Source of the DNA: Tautonia sp040717455 | Lineage (GTDB): Bacteria > Planctomycetota > Planctomycetia > Isosphaerales > Isosphaeraceae | DNA length: 64,000 nucleotides | Assembly: GCF_040717455.1 (NCBI RefSeq) | Contig: NZ_JBFEFH010000011.1 | Location: 1-64,000 of the forward strand | Direction of reading: 5' to 3' | Shown here: in pieces, positions 7,011-16,640 of the stretch | Layout: each line of letters starts with the position of its first letter | How positions within the stretch are numbered: position 1 is the stretch's first letter | Notes under the pieces: generated by a model | What the model was told of the DNA's origin: nothing | Database searches by the model: none | Seen by the model: only the letters and a program-made list of their open reading frames with translations | Program-made: the position numbers and the translations under genes

Positions 7011-9683
7011 ATGTCCGATCCCCAGAAACACGTTTATTCCTTCGGCGCGGGTCAGGCCGAGGGCACGGCCAAGATGAAGGAACTGCTCGGCGGCAAGGGG
7101 GCCAACCTCGCCGAGATGAGCGCCATCGGAATTCCCGTGCCTCCGGGCTTCACGATCACCACCGAAGTCTGCGACCTTTACTACAAAAACGGGCAAACCT
7201 TCCCCGAGGGCCTCGAATCCCAGGTCCAGGCCGCCCTGGCCAAGATGGAAGAGGCCTACGGATCGAAGCTGGGCGACCCGAGCAACCCCCTGCTCGTCAG
7301 CGTCCGGTCCGGCGCCGCCCTGTCGATGCCGGGCATGATGAACACGATCTTGAATCTCGGCCTGTCCGACGCCTCGACCGAGGGCCTGGCCCAGAAGACC
7401 GGCAACCCTCGCTTCGCCTACGACGGCTACCGCCGCCTGATCGACATGTTCGGCTCGGTCGTCATGAACGTCGACCACGAGCACTTCGAGCACGAGCTGC
7501 AGTCGCTCAAGGACGAGAAGGGGGTCAAGCTCGACACCGACCTGTCGGCCGACGACCTCAAGGAGCTGGTCCGCCGCTACAAGGCCGTCTACGAGAAGAA
7601 CGTCGGCACCGGCTTCCCCCAGGACCCGATGGAACAGCTCTGGAAGGCCGTCCAGGCCGTCTTCCGCAGCTGGATGGGCAAGAAGGCGATCGAGTACCGC
7701 CGGATCGAGAAGATCTCGGGCCTGAAGGGGACCGCCGTCAACGTGCAGGCGATGGTCTTCGGCAACACCGGCAATACCTCCGGCACGGGTGTCGCCTTCA
7801 CCCGAGACCCGAATACCGGTGAGAACGTCTTCTACGGCGACTTCCTGATCAATGCCCAGGGTGAAGACGTCGTCGCCGGCATCCGGACCCCCGAGCACAT
7901 CGCCGACCTCGAAGGCGAGATGCCCGCGGTCTACAAGCAGCTCATGGAAATCCGTGGGAAGCTTGAGCAGCACTACAAGGAGATGCAGGACATCGAGTTC
8001 ACGATCGAGGACGGCACCCTCTACATGCTCCAGACCCGGACCGGCAAGCGCACCGGGTCGGCCGCCGTCAAGATCGCCGTCGACATGGTCCACGAGGGGC
8101 TGATCGACGAGAAGACCGCCGTGCAGCGGGTCAATCCCGATAGCCTGAACCACCTGCTCCTGCCCCAGCTCGACCCGAAGGCCGGCGTCACTCCGGTTGC
8201 CCAGGGCATCGCCGCCAGCCCCGGCGCGGCCTCCGGCAAGGTCGTCCTGACCGCCGAAGACGCCGTCGCCCAGCGCGAGGCGAACCCCGACGTCAAGCTC
8301 CTCCTGGTCCGCAAGGAGACCAGCCCCGAGGACGTCGCCGGCATGGACGCGGCCGTCGGCATCCTCACCTCGACCGGCGGCAAGGCCAGCCACGCGGCCG
8401 TCGTCGCCCGCGGCTGGGGCAAGCCCTGCGTCGTCGGCTGCGAGGCCATCCGGATCAACGAGAAGGCCGGCCAGATCACCGTCGACGGCAAGGTCGTCAA
8501 GGCCGGCGAATACCTCACCATCAACGGCACGACCGGCGACGTCATGATCGGCGAGGTGCCGACCATCCCCCCCAAGATGGCCGGCGACTTCGCCGTCCTG
8601 ATGGAGTGGGCCGACAAGTACCGGACCCTCAAGATCCGGACGAACGCGGACAACCCCAAGGACTCGACCAAGGCCCGCGAGTTCGGCGCCGAGGGGATCG
8701 GCCTCTGCCGGACCGAGCACATGTTCTTCGAGGGCCAGCGCATCACCGACATGCGCAAGATGATCCTCGCCGACACCGAAGAAGACCGCCGCAAGGCGCT
8801 CGACTCGCTCGAACCGTATCAGCGTGACGACTTCATCGGCATCTTCGAGGCCATGGCCGGCCTCCCGGTGACGATCCGATTGCTCGACCCGCCGCTGCAC
8901 GAGTTCCTGCCGCACGACGACGCCGGCCAGAACGAGGTCGCCGGCCAGCTCGGCATCGACGTCGAGAAGGTCAAGGACCGGGTCGAGTCGCTGCACGAGT
9001 TCAACCCGATGCTCGGCTTCCGCGGCTGCCGCCTGGCCGTCCGCTACCCCGAGATCCTGGAGATGCAGGTCCGCGCCATCATCGACGCGGCCATCGCCGT
9101 CAAGAAGAAGGGGATCGAGGTCCTGCCCGAGATCATGATCCCGCTCGTCGGCACGGTCGAGGAGATGGCCCTGCTCCGGCAGGAGACCGACCGCGTCGCC
9201 CGGGAGACGATCGAGAAGGCCGGCACCTCGGTCGATTACCTCGTCGGCACGATGATCGAAGTGCCTCGCGCCGCCCTGACGGCCGACAAGATCGCCGAGC
9301 ACGCCGAGTTCTTCTCCTTCGGCACGAACGACCTGACCCAGATGACCTTCGGCTACAGCCGAGACGACATCAAGTCGTTCATGAACAAGTACCTGGAGAA
9401 GAAGATCCTGCCCGAGGACCCCTTCCAGTCGCTCGACGAGACCGGCGTCGGCCAGCTCGTCGAGATGGGCGTCAAGAAGGGCCGGTCGACGGGCAAGACC
9501 AAGGACGGCCCGCTGAAGATCGGCATCTGCGGCGAGCACGGCGGCGACCCGGCCAGCGTGGCCTTCTGCCACAAGGTCGGGCTCGACTACGTCTCCTGCT
9601 CCCCCTTCCGCGTGCCGATCGCCCGGCTCGCCGCCGCCCAGGCCGCCATCAACGACGGCACGACCGTCTCGCGTGATCGCTGA
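7011..9683 (+). CDS. ppdK: Pyruvate, phosphate dikinase
   Basis: The 890-residue protein has the full three-part architecture of PPDK, which interconverts pyruvate, ATP and phosphate with PEP, AMP and pyrophosphate in the cytosol. The N-terminal ATP-grasp region begins with GGKGANLAEMSAIGIPVPPG. The mobile phosphohistidine domain has TGGKASHAAVVARGWG with catalytic His461. The C-terminal PEP/pyruvate TIM barrel contains GTMIEVPRAAL, FFSFGTNDLTQMTFGYSRDD and the catalytic cysteine in GICGEHGGD (Cys840). The start is the ATG of MSDPQKHVYSFG, the normal PPDK N terminus. No regulatory protein (DUF299) gene is adjacent. It appears to be transcribed alone. Confidence 0.97.
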   Translation: MSDPQKHVYSFGAGQAEGTAKMKELLGGKGANLAEMSAIGIPVPPGFTITTEVCDLYYKNGQTFPEGLESQVQAALAKMEEAYGSKLGDPSNPLLVSVRSGAALSMPGMMNTILNLGLSDASTEGLAQKTGNPRFAYDGYRRLIDMFGSVVMNVDHEHFEHELQSLKDEKGVKLDTDLSADDLKELVRRYKAVYEKNVGTGFPQDPMEQLWKAVQAVFRSWMGKKAIEYRRIEKISGLKGTAVNVQAMVFGNTGNTSGTGVAFTRDPNTGENVFYGDFLINAQGEDVVAGIRTPEHIADLEGEMPAVYKQLMEIRGKLEQHYKEMQDIEFTIEDGTLYMLQTRTGKRTGSAAVKIAVDMVHEGLIDEKTAVQRVNPDSLNHLLLPQLDPKAGVTPVAQGIAASPGAASGKVVLTAEDAVAQREANPDVKLLLVRKETSPEDVAGMDAAVGILTSTGGKASHAAVVARGWGKPCVVGCEAIRINEKAGQITVDGKVVKAGEYLTINGTTGDVMIGEVPTIPPKMAGDFAVLMEWADKYRTLKIRTNADNPKDSTKAREFGAEGIGLCRTEHMFFEGQRITDMRKMILADTEEDRRKALDSLEPYQRDDFIGIFEAMAGLPVTIRLLDPPLHEFLPHDDAGQNEVAGQLGIDVEKVKDRVESLHEFNPMLGFRGCRLAVRYPEILEMQVRAIIDAAIAVKKKGIEVLPEIMIPLVGTVEEMALLRQETDRVARETIEKAGTSVDYLVGTMIEVPRAALTADKIAEHAEFFSFGTNDLTQMTFGYSRDDIKSFMNKYLEKKILPEDPFQSLDETGVGQLVEMGVKKGRSTGKTKDGPLKIGICGEHGGDPASVAFCHKVGLDYVSCSPFRVPIARLAAAQAAINDGTTVSRDR

Positions 9684-9726
9684 TCGTCTCCGAATCTGAT
9701 CTCGACACGCGTCTGTTCCACCATCA

Positions 9727-9765
9727 ACGCCCCCGATTGGCCCCGCCTGGGCCGGTCGGGGGCGT
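9727..9765 (+). terminator. Hairpin after ppdK, probable terminator
   Basis: ACGCCCCCGATTGGCCC pairs with GGGCCGGTCGGGGGCGT over 17 positions (two G-U) around a five-base loop, 44 bases after the ppdK stop. No strong T-run follows, so termination is inferred from the hairpin and position. Confidence 0.5.
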
Positions 9766-9820
9766 CGTCGCGTCCGGGCCTCACGATCGGCCGAGCCCTC
9801 GCCGAACGCCAATCGGGTCC

Positions 9821-9849
9821 TTGCGTTGGGCGATCGGGCATGCTAGTCT
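9821..9849 (+). promoter_or_regulatory. Possible promoter of the pilus/secretion locus
   Basis: TTGCGT at 9821-9826, a 17-base spacer, then TAGTCT at 9844-9849, with a leader of about 235 bases to the first ATPase gene. No ORF with coding character occupies the rest of this 408-base gap. Confidence 0.35.
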
Positions 9850-10091
9850 CGGACCATTCCATTCTCTCTTTATCGTGTATCATCATCTGACGTCCGGGAA
9901 TTCCCCCAGAGCGCCTTTGGAATCGATTCGCATGTCTCATCGCCGGACCCGATCCGGCCGATTCCCGGAACATCGGTCCCGATTCGAACGGTACCGTTCC
10001 GATTTGTCCCGTCTCGTCTCGTCCCCCGCCCGGGAGCATCGGCTCCCGAGCCCTTGCGTGCTGCGCGCCCCGTCGATCGGAGTCCCTCGCC

Positions 10092-11807
10092 ATGGCCAAG
10101 CAAACCAAGGACTGGACCGACATCCTCGTCAAACGCGGGATCGTCGGCGCCGACCAGATCCACGAAGCCCGAGGCATGGGCGACGCCCTTGAGGAGTCGC
10201 TCGTGCGGCTCGGCTACGCCGAGATCGAAGACATCACCAAGGCCAAGGCCGAACAGAACGGCCTGGACTATGTCGACCTGCAAGAAATCGAGATCCCGGC
10301 CCAGGTCGTCGAGCTCGTCCCCGAGTCCCTCGCCCGGGAAAACGTCGTCATGCCCCTGGCCCAGGAAGGGGGCGCCATCAAGGTCATCATGCATGACCCG
10401 ATGGACTTCGAGACGCTCGACAAGCTGCGTTTCGTCCTGAACCGGGAAATCAGCATCGCCCTGGCCCCTCGCGAGGCGATCGTCGAGGCCATCAACCGCT
10501 ACTACGGCGGGGCCACGACCGAATCCGAGTCGGTCGACTCGATGCTCCAGGAGTTCACCGACACGGCGATCGACTACGCCGACGACATCGCGGCCGGCAA
10601 GGGGGTCGGCGGGGCCGAGGAAGACGACAGCGCCCCGGTCATCCGGCTGGTCAATCTCATCCTCGAAAAAGCGGTCCAGATGCGGGCCTCGGACATCCAC
10701 ATCGAGCCGTTCGCCGACCGCATCCGCATCCGGTACCGGATCGACGGCGTCTGCCAGGAGATCGAGAGCCCCCCGCGCCGGCTGCTCGGCCCGATCATGA
10801 GCCGCCTGAAGATCATGGGCTCGATCGACATCGCCGAGAAGCGACGGCCCCAGGACGGCCGGATCAAGGTCCACGTCACCGGCAAGGACATCGACCTGCG
10901 GGTCAGCGTCCTGCCCACGAACCACGGCCAGTCGATGGTCATGCGGATCCTCGACCGCGACAACATCAAGGTCAGCCTCCGCGACCTCGGCTTCGGCGAG
11001 GAGGACTTCAAGCGCTACCAGAACCTCATCAAGCGGCCCAACGGCATCCTCCTCGTGACCGGGCCGACCGGGTCGGGCAAGACGACGACGCTCTACGCCT
11101 CGCTGAACGAGCTGAACCGCCCGGACACGAAGATCATCACCGCCGAGGACCCGGTCGAGTACTACCTGCCTGGGATTAACCAGTGCGAGGTCAAGGCCCG
11201 CATCGGGATGACCTTCGCCCGGATCATCCGGGCCATGCTCCGGCAGAATCCGAACATCCTCCTCGTGGGCGAGATTCGCGATGAGGAGACGGCGAACACC
11301 GCCATTCAGGCCTCACTGACAGGACACTTGGTTTTCAGTACACTGCACACGAACGATGCGCCCAGTGCCTTGACACGTCTGGTCGATATCGGTGTTCAGC
11401 CGTTCCTGGTCGCCAGCTCGATCATCGGCATCATGGCCCAGCGGCTCGTGCGCAAGGTCTGTCCGAAATGTCGGGCCAAATACGAGCCGCCGGCCCACCT
11501 GCTCAAGAGCCTCGGCATCCGCCCGGAGATCGCCTCGAAGGCGAACTTCATGCGCGGCAAAGGGTGCTCGCACTGCAACAAGACCGGTTACCGCGGCCGT
11601 CTGGCGATCTACGAGCTGATGAATATGTCCAGCCAGATCCGGGAGATGACCTTCAAGGGTGAACCGACCCAGGTGATCCGTAAACTGGCTCGCAAGCAGG
11701 GGATGCGCACCCTCTTCGAGGATGGGATGATCAAGGCCCTCAAGGGGGTCACCACCATCGACGAGGTGCTTCGCATTACCCATCACGACGCCAGCAGCTC
11801 CTCCTGA
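10092..11807 (+). CDS. pilB: PilB/GspE-type assembly ATPase, first copy
   Basis: This 571-residue cytoplasmic ATPase would power assembly of a type IV pilus or type II secretion pseudopilus. An N-terminal MshE/GspE-N-like region (about 1-145) precedes the secretion-ATPase core. Visible motifs are the Walker A GPTGSGKT at 324-331, the aspartate-box segment TAEDPVEYY, the Walker B region ILLVGEIRDEETA and the His-box TLHTNDAPSALTRL. A zinc-binding tetracysteine typical of PilB/GspE is formed by Cys457, Cys460, Cys492 and Cys495 (CPKC and CSHC). The start ATG is typical of the family (MAKQTKDWTDILVKRG). It is followed by a PilT-like gene and a second paralogue, so both assembly and retraction ATPases are present in this locus. 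Confidence 0.92.
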   Translation: MAKQTKDWTDILVKRGIVGADQIHEARGMGDALEESLVRLGYAEIEDITKAKAEQNGLDYVDLQEIEIPAQVVELVPESLARENVVMPLAQEGGAIKVIMHDPMDFETLDKLRFVLNREISIALAPREAIVEAINRYYGGATTESESVDSMLQEFTDTAIDYADDIAAGKGVGGAEEDDSAPVIRLVNLILEKAVQMRASDIHIEPFADRIRIRYRIDGVCQEIESPPRRLLGPIMSRLKIMGSIDIAEKRRPQDGRIKVHVTGKDIDLRVSVLPTNHGQSMVMRILDRDNIKVSLRDLGFGEEDFKRYQNLIKRPNGILLVTGPTGSGKTTTLYASLNELNRPDTKIITAEDPVEYYLPGINQCEVKARIGMTFARIIRAMLRQNPNILLVGEIRDEETANTAIQASLTGHLVFSTLHTNDAPSALTRLVDIGVQPFLVASSIIGIMAQRLVRKVCPKCRAKYEPPAHLLKSLGIRPEIASKANFMRGKGCSHCNKTGYRGRLAIYELMNMSSQIREMTFKGEPTQVIRKLARKQGMRTLFEDGMIKALKGVTTIDEVLRITHHDASSSS

Positions 11808-12166
11808 GTGCTCTCGGAGGAGGGGCCGAGGCCGGTCCTCCCCTTCGGCCCGATTGCCGTGTGTCGGATCGGCCCGTTCCGCTGTCCCAACGACCCGGCT
11901 CGCCGAGGCCCCTGGGGGGGGACCCCCCCCCCAGGCCCGGTGCCCGCTCGTGATCATCACCTTCGGATGCTTGATCCGTTTCGGCATGCTTCCGAATAAT
12001 GAGGGCGAACCGGGCTCCCGGGTCCTCTCGTCGCAACTCTCGATTCACGGTCGGCCTTTCGTCTGACAGTTGGGTTGCAAGACACAGTCAAGCCCCGGCG
12101 TTCCTTCGAGCCTCGGGGCCAAACCCTTCCCTTTTCGATCTCGATCGACGTGAGGAACCGGAGTCC
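11808..12166. other. Gap between the first PilB-like gene and the PilT-like gene
   Basis: This 359-base gap holds no supported gene. It contains a G/C homopolymer palindrome at 11911-11935, CCTGGGGGGGG-A-CCCCCCCCCCAGG, which can form an 11-bp hairpin and may act as a transcriptional pause or terminator. The PilT-like gene has its own ribosome site, with GAGGAA and GGAG just before the ATG. Confidence 0.4.
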
Positions 12167-13294
12167 ATGGGCACGCTGCTGATCGACAAGCTGCTCCAGA
12201 CCGTCTGTACCCAGAAGGCCAGCGACCTGCACCTGACCGTCGGCAGCCCCCCGATGCTCCGGCTGCACGGCCACATGCGCCCCCTGGCCACCAAGGTGCT
12301 CGAGCCACCCGACACGGTGGCCCTGATGAAGAGCATCACCCCGGAACGCTGCCAGCAAGAGCTGCAGGAGGTCGGCGGCACCGACTTCGGCTTCGCCTTC
12401 GGCGAGATGGCCCGGTTCCGCGTCGCCATCTTCAAGCAACGCGGCAACATCGGCCTGGTGCTCCGGCGCATCCCGAACGAGTTCCTGACCTTCGAGCAAC
12501 TCGGCCTGCCCTGGGTCATCGAGGAGCTGATCCAACGCCCTCGCGGCCTGATCCTCGTGACCGGGCCGACCGGCTCGGGCAAGACCACCAGTCTTGCCTC
12601 GATGATCAACTGGATCAACAACAACCTCGACCGCCACATCATCACCATCGAAGACCCGATCGAGTACTTCCACCAGCACAACAAGTCGCTCGTCAATCAG
12701 CGCGAGATCGGCATCGACGTGCCGGACTTCCCCGAGGCCATTCGCCGCGCCTTGCGGATGGACCCGGACATCATCCTTGTCGGCGAGATGCGCGACCTGG
12801 CCACCATCTCCGCGGCCATCACCGCGGCCGAGACCGGCCACATCGTCTTCGGCACCCTGCACACGAACTCGGCCGAAGGCACGGTCAACCGGATCATCGA
12901 CGTCTTCCCGAAGGAGCAGCAGGACCAGATCCGCACGCAGCTCTCGGTGGCGATCATCGGCATCCTCGCCCAGACCCTCCTGCCGCGCAAGCCGAAGGGC
13001 CTCGTCGCCGCGTATGAGTGCCTGGTCGTGACCTCGGCCATCGCCAACCTGATCCGCGAGAACAAGACCTACCGGATCGACTCGTCCATCCAGACCGGCC
13101 GCAAGCACGGCATGATCCTGATGGACGACTCGCTGTTCAACCTCTGGCGGCAGGGGCTCGTCGAGGAAACCGAGATCATCTACAAGGCCCGCAAGCCCAA
13201 CGACTTGCGCGAACGCATCGAGCTGGCCAAGAAGGGCATCTTCGACGACGTGGATGAGGAGGACGAGGAGGAGGAGGGCGGCAAGAAGCGTTGA
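12167..13294 (+). CDS. pilT: PilT-family retraction-type ATPase
   Basis: The 375-residue protein is a hexameric secretion ATPase of the PilT class, which retracts type IV pili. Walker A GPTGSGKT is at 133-140, followed by IEDPIEYFH, the Walker B region DPDIILVGEMRD and the His-box GTLHTNSAEGTVNRIIDVFP. The PilT signature helix usually written AIRNLIRE is present as AIANLIRENK, with Arg replaced by Ala at its third position. The C terminus is an acidic, glutamate-rich tail. The start was placed at MGTLLIDKLLQTVCTQKASDLHL because the fold begins there and GGAG precedes it. It lies between two PilB paralogues, an uncommon placement that suggests coordinated expression of extension and retraction motors. 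Confidence 0.92.
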   Translation: MGTLLIDKLLQTVCTQKASDLHLTVGSPPMLRLHGHMRPLATKVLEPPDTVALMKSITPERCQQELQEVGGTDFGFAFGEMARFRVAIFKQRGNIGLVLRRIPNEFLTFEQLGLPWVIEELIQRPRGLILVTGPTGSGKTTSLASMINWINNNLDRHIITIEDPIEYFHQHNKSLVNQREIGIDVPDFPEAIRRALRMDPDIILVGEMRDLATISAAITAAETGHIVFGTLHTNSAEGTVNRIIDVFPKEQQDQIRTQLSVAIIGILAQTLLPRKPKGLVAAYECLVVTSAIANLIRENKTYRIDSSIQTGRKHGMILMDDSLFNLWRQGLVEETEIIYKARKPNDLRERIELAKKGIFDDVDEEDEEEEGGKKR

Positions 13295-13458
13295 CCCTCA
13301 CCTCCCCGATTGCCCTCGCGTCGTCCCCCGATCGCGTGGCCCCGGCGATCCCGAGCGATCGTCGGGGGGCCACACGACCCCCGCGAACAAATCGGTTGAT
13401 GACCCCGTCCCGCTCACTTCCCGGCTCCGGCCGAGCAGCCCGAAGGTGATTCCCAGCC

Positions 13459-15177
13459 ATGGCTCGACGTCTCGGAACGATCCTGGTCGACATGGGCTAC
13501 CTCGACGAGGAGGCCCTCTGGAAAGTCCTGGAGGAGCAGAAGAACTCCGGAGGCGAGCTGATCGGCAAGGTCGCCGTCCGCCTCGGCCTCGTCCGCGAGG
13601 AGCAGGTGCTGCGCGCCCTCGGCGAGCAGCTCGGCATGAAGGTCATCAAGCTCTCCGACACGACCGTCCCGCCCGAAGTGGTCGAGACGGTCAACCAGTC
13701 GATGGCCGAGGCCTTCAAGGTCGTCCCCGTGGCCATCGGCCGCAAGGACAAGGCCGTGACCGTCGCCATGGCCGAGCCCCAGAACCCCTCGACGCTCGAC
13801 AGCCTGCGCTCGTTCCTCGGGGTCGAGGTCCGCGGCGTCATCGCCTCGGAATCCGAGGTCATGGCCAAGATCGAGGAGCTGTACGCCGGGTCCGACAAGG
13901 AGTCGCTCAACGACGTCATCCGTCAGATCGAGTCCGACAAGGACCTCTCCCGCTTCCAGAACCGCAGCGAGAGCACCATCGACCTCGAGGCCATCGAGGA
14001 GATGGCCGACGCCGCACCCGTGCGCAAGCTCCTGAACATGGTGCTGCTGCTCTCGATCAAGGACAAGGCCTCCGACATTCACTTCGAGCCGTTCGAAGAT
14101 GAATACAAGATGCGATACCGCGTCGACGGCGTCCTGTACGAGCTGGTCCCGCCGCCTCGCCACCTCGCGCCGGCCATCGCCAGCCGCGTGAAGGTCATGT
14201 CGAACCTCGACATCGCCGAACGCCGGCTGCCCCAGGACGGCCGGATCGAGCTGAACATCGGCGGCAACTCGGTCGACATCCGCGTCTCGACCCTGCCGAC
14301 GATGTTCGGCGAGTCGGTCGTGCTCCGGATCCTCGACCGCTCCGTCGTCCAGCTCGACCTCGAGAAGATCGGGATGACGCAGGACACCCTCCGCCGCTGG
14401 CGAGAGCTGGTCCACAAGCCCAACGGCATCATCCTCGTCACCGGACCGACCTCCTCGGGCAAGACCACCACGCTCTACGCGACCCTCAACGAGCTGAACA
14501 CGGTCGAGGACAAGATCATCACCACCGAGGAACCGGTCGAGTACGACATCGACGGCCTCATCCAGTGCCCCATCAACGCCGAGATCGGCGTGACCTTCGC
14601 CGCCTGCCTCCGGGCCATCCTGCGGCAAGACCCCGACAAGATCCTGGTCGGCGAGACCCGAGACCTCGAGACCGCCGAGATCTCCATCCAGGCGTCGCTC
14701 ACCGGCCACATCGTCTTCACCACCCTGCACACCAACGACGCCCCGTCGGCCGTCACCCGGCTGCGCGACATGGGCATCCCCCCCTTCCTCATCACCGCCA
14801 CGGTCGAAGGGGTGCTCGCCCAGCGCCTCGTGCGGAAGATTTGCGCCAGTTGCCGGACCGAGTTCCGCCCGAGCGAGGAAATCCTCATGGAACTCGGCCT
14901 CTCTCCCGAGGAGGGGGCCGCGCAGAAATTCTACTACGGCCGCGGCTGCGATCGCTGCAACAACACCGGCTACAAGGGGCGCATGGGCCTCTATGAACTG
15001 GTGATCATGAACGAGTCCCTTCGCGAGCTGGTCGTCCGCGAGACCTCGCTCGACGAATTCCGGGACGCGTGCCGCAAGTACGGCATGCAGACCCTGCGCG
15101 AGTCGGGCCTCGAGGCCATCAACGACGGCCTGACCACCGTCGAGGAAGTGCTCAAGGCCACCATCACCGAGGACTGA
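13459..15177 (+). CDS. pilB: PilB/GspE-type assembly ATPase, second copy
   Basis: The 572-residue protein is a paralogue of the ATPase at 10092. An N-terminal MshEN/GspE-N region (ARRLGTILVDMGYLDEEAL onward) is followed by the ATPase core with Walker A GPTSSGKT at 329-336. In this motif Ser replaces the third-position Gly of the other copy; this is permitted by GxxxxGKT. TEEPVEYDIDG, ILVGETRDLETAE and TLHTNDAPSAVTRL follow, then CASC and CDRC cysteine pairs for zinc. It ends about 125 bases before the PilC/GspF gene, so it is the likely cognate motor of that platform protein. Which of the two copies drives the pseudopilins downstream cannot be decided from sequence. Confidence 0.92.
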   Translation: MARRLGTILVDMGYLDEEALWKVLEEQKNSGGELIGKVAVRLGLVREEQVLRALGEQLGMKVIKLSDTTVPPEVVETVNQSMAEAFKVVPVAIGRKDKAVTVAMAEPQNPSTLDSLRSFLGVEVRGVIASESEVMAKIEELYAGSDKESLNDVIRQIESDKDLSRFQNRSESTIDLEAIEEMADAAPVRKLLNMVLLLSIKDKASDIHFEPFEDEYKMRYRVDGVLYELVPPPRHLAPAIASRVKVMSNLDIAERRLPQDGRIELNIGGNSVDIRVSTLPTMFGESVVLRILDRSVVQLDLEKIGMTQDTLRRWRELVHKPNGIILVTGPTSSGKTTTLYATLNELNTVEDKIITTEEPVEYDIDGLIQCPINAEIGVTFAACLRAILRQDPDKILVGETRDLETAEISIQASLTGHIVFTTLHTNDAPSAVTRLRDMGIPPFLITATVEGVLAQRLVRKICASCRTEFRPSEEILMELGLSPEEGAAQKFYYGRGCDRCNNTGYKGRMGLYELVIMNESLRELVVRETSLDEFRDACRKYGMQTLRESGLEAINDGLTTVEEVLKATITED

Positions 15178-15303
15178 CCCGAGTCCCCCCCTCGGGGGCT
15201 CCCGACCCGCTCGCGACCGATCGAATCGAACCGAATCAGATCAGCCCGAACCGACCGCCGCCCGCAAACCGACCGACCGGGGACCACCCAGGGGGACGAG
15301 GAG

Positions 15304-16557
15304 ATGCCGACCTTTCAGTACGAGGCGATGGACCACACCGGCAAGGAAGTCAAGGACTCCATCGACGCCTCGACCCAGGAAGAGGCCCAGCAGCTGATCC
15401 GCCAGAAGGGCTACTTCGTCACCAAGATCAGCGAGCGGGCCGCCAAGAAGGCCAAGAAGGGCACGACCGCCGCCAAGCGGCCGGCCGGCCGGCGCAAGAA
15501 GAAGTCGTTCACCATCGGCAAGGTCTCGTCCAAGCAGCTGACGACCTTCACCCGGCAGCTCTCGACCCTGCAGGACGCCGGCCTGCCGATCCTCCGCAGC
15601 CTGAAGATCCTCGAGGGCCAGGCCAAGCCCGGTGTCCTGAAGAACTCCCTGGCCGACGTCATCGAGGACATCGAGAGCGGCTCGACCCTCTCCGAGGCCA
15701 TGTCCAAGCACCACAAGTGCTTCGACCGCCTCTACTGCAACATGGTCAAGGCCGGCGAGGCGGGCGGTGCCCTCGAGGCGATCCTCCAGCGCCTGGCCGA
15801 CTTCATGGAGAAGAGCCAGTCGCTGAAGCGCCGGATCAAGTCGGCCATGGTCTACCCGGTGGTGGTCATCTTCGTGGCCATCCTCATCGTCGGCTTCATC
15901 ATGTACTGGATCGTGCCGAAGTTCGAGGCCATCTTCATCGACTTCGGCGTCGACCTGCCGCAGATGACCGTGGCCCTGATCAACGGCAGCCACGTGGTCG
16001 TCAATTACTGGTATCTCGCCCCCTTGATCCCGGCCATCTGGTGGGTCTTCGTCAAGCTCCTGTACCGGAGCAAGACGGGGGCTTACATCGGCGACCGGAT
16101 CCAGCTCCTGATCCCGGTCATGGGCACGATCCTCGAGAAGTCGGTCGTCGCCCGGACCACCCGGACCCTCGGCACCCTCGTGCAGTCGGGCGTGCCGATC
16201 CTCGAGTCGCTGAACATCGTCCGAGACACCGCCGGCAACGCGGTCTTCGAGCGGGCGTTCAACCGCATCTACGACTCGATCCGGGAGGGCGAGACCATCG
16301 CCCAGCCCTTGCGCGAGGCCCGGATCGTCGACGACATCGTCGTCAACATGATCGACGTCGGCGAGGAGACCGGCGAGCTCGATACCATGCTCATGAAGAT
16401 CGCCGACAACTACGACGAAGAAGTCGAGGCGGCCGTCGAGTCGCTCGTCAGCCTGCTCGAGCCGATCATGATCGTCGTGCTCGGCGGCATCATCGGCTTC
16501 ATCGTCATCGCCCTGTTCATGCCGCTCGTCAAGCTGATCAGCGAGCTGTCGGGCTGA
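15304..16557 (+). CDS. gspF: PilC/GspF inner-membrane platform protein
   Basis: The 417-residue protein has two copies of the type II secretion F domain. The first starts near residue 81 (FTRQLSTLQDAGLPILRSLK) and the second near 284 (TRTLGTLVQSGVPILESLN). Membrane helices follow each copy, including VVVIFVAILIVGFIMYWIV and IMIVVLGGIIGFIVIALF. A basic Lys/Arg-rich segment lies at about 40-65. The family forms the polytopic platform that the ATPase turns to extrude pilin subunits. The start is the ATG at 15304, preceded by GGGGGACGAGGAG. It sits between the second PilB-like ATPase and the pseudopilin genes, the standard E-F-G order of type II secretion. Confidence 0.94.
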   Translation: MPTFQYEAMDHTGKEVKDSIDASTQEEAQQLIRQKGYFVTKISERAAKKAKKGTTAAKRPAGRRKKKSFTIGKVSSKQLTTFTRQLSTLQDAGLPILRSLKILEGQAKPGVLKNSLADVIEDIESGSTLSEAMSKHHKCFDRLYCNMVKAGEAGGALEAILQRLADFMEKSQSLKRRIKSAMVYPVVVIFVAILIVGFIMYWIVPKFEAIFIDFGVDLPQMTVALINGSHVVVNYWYLAPLIPAIWWVFVKLLYRSKTGAYIGDRIQLLIPVMGTILEKSVVARTTRTLGTLVQSGVPILESLNIVRDTAGNAVFERAFNRIYDSIREGETIAQPLREARIVDDIVVNMIDVGEETGELDTMLMKIADNYDEEVEAAVESLVSLLEPIMIVVLGGIIGFIVIALFMPLVKLISELSG

Positions 16558-16612
16558 TCCGCCGCCCCGCGTCGCCTCGCCGATCCATCGGCCGACGCCG
16601 ATCGATCCCCCT

Positions 16613-16640
16613 CCCTTCGGGCCAATCAGGGCCCGAAGGG
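16613..16640 (+). terminator. Hairpin after the gspF gene
   Basis: CCCTTCGGGCC and GGCCCGAAGGG form a perfect 11-bp stem around AATCAG, 55 bases after the gspF stop in a 310-base gap. No T-run follows. It may end or attenuate the ATPase-platform transcript before the pseudopilin genes. Confidence 0.45.

Noticed and set aside
6999..9812. A 937-codon minus-strand frame opposite ppdK
   Set aside because: It mirrors ppdK and shows the same composition artefact with no family motif.
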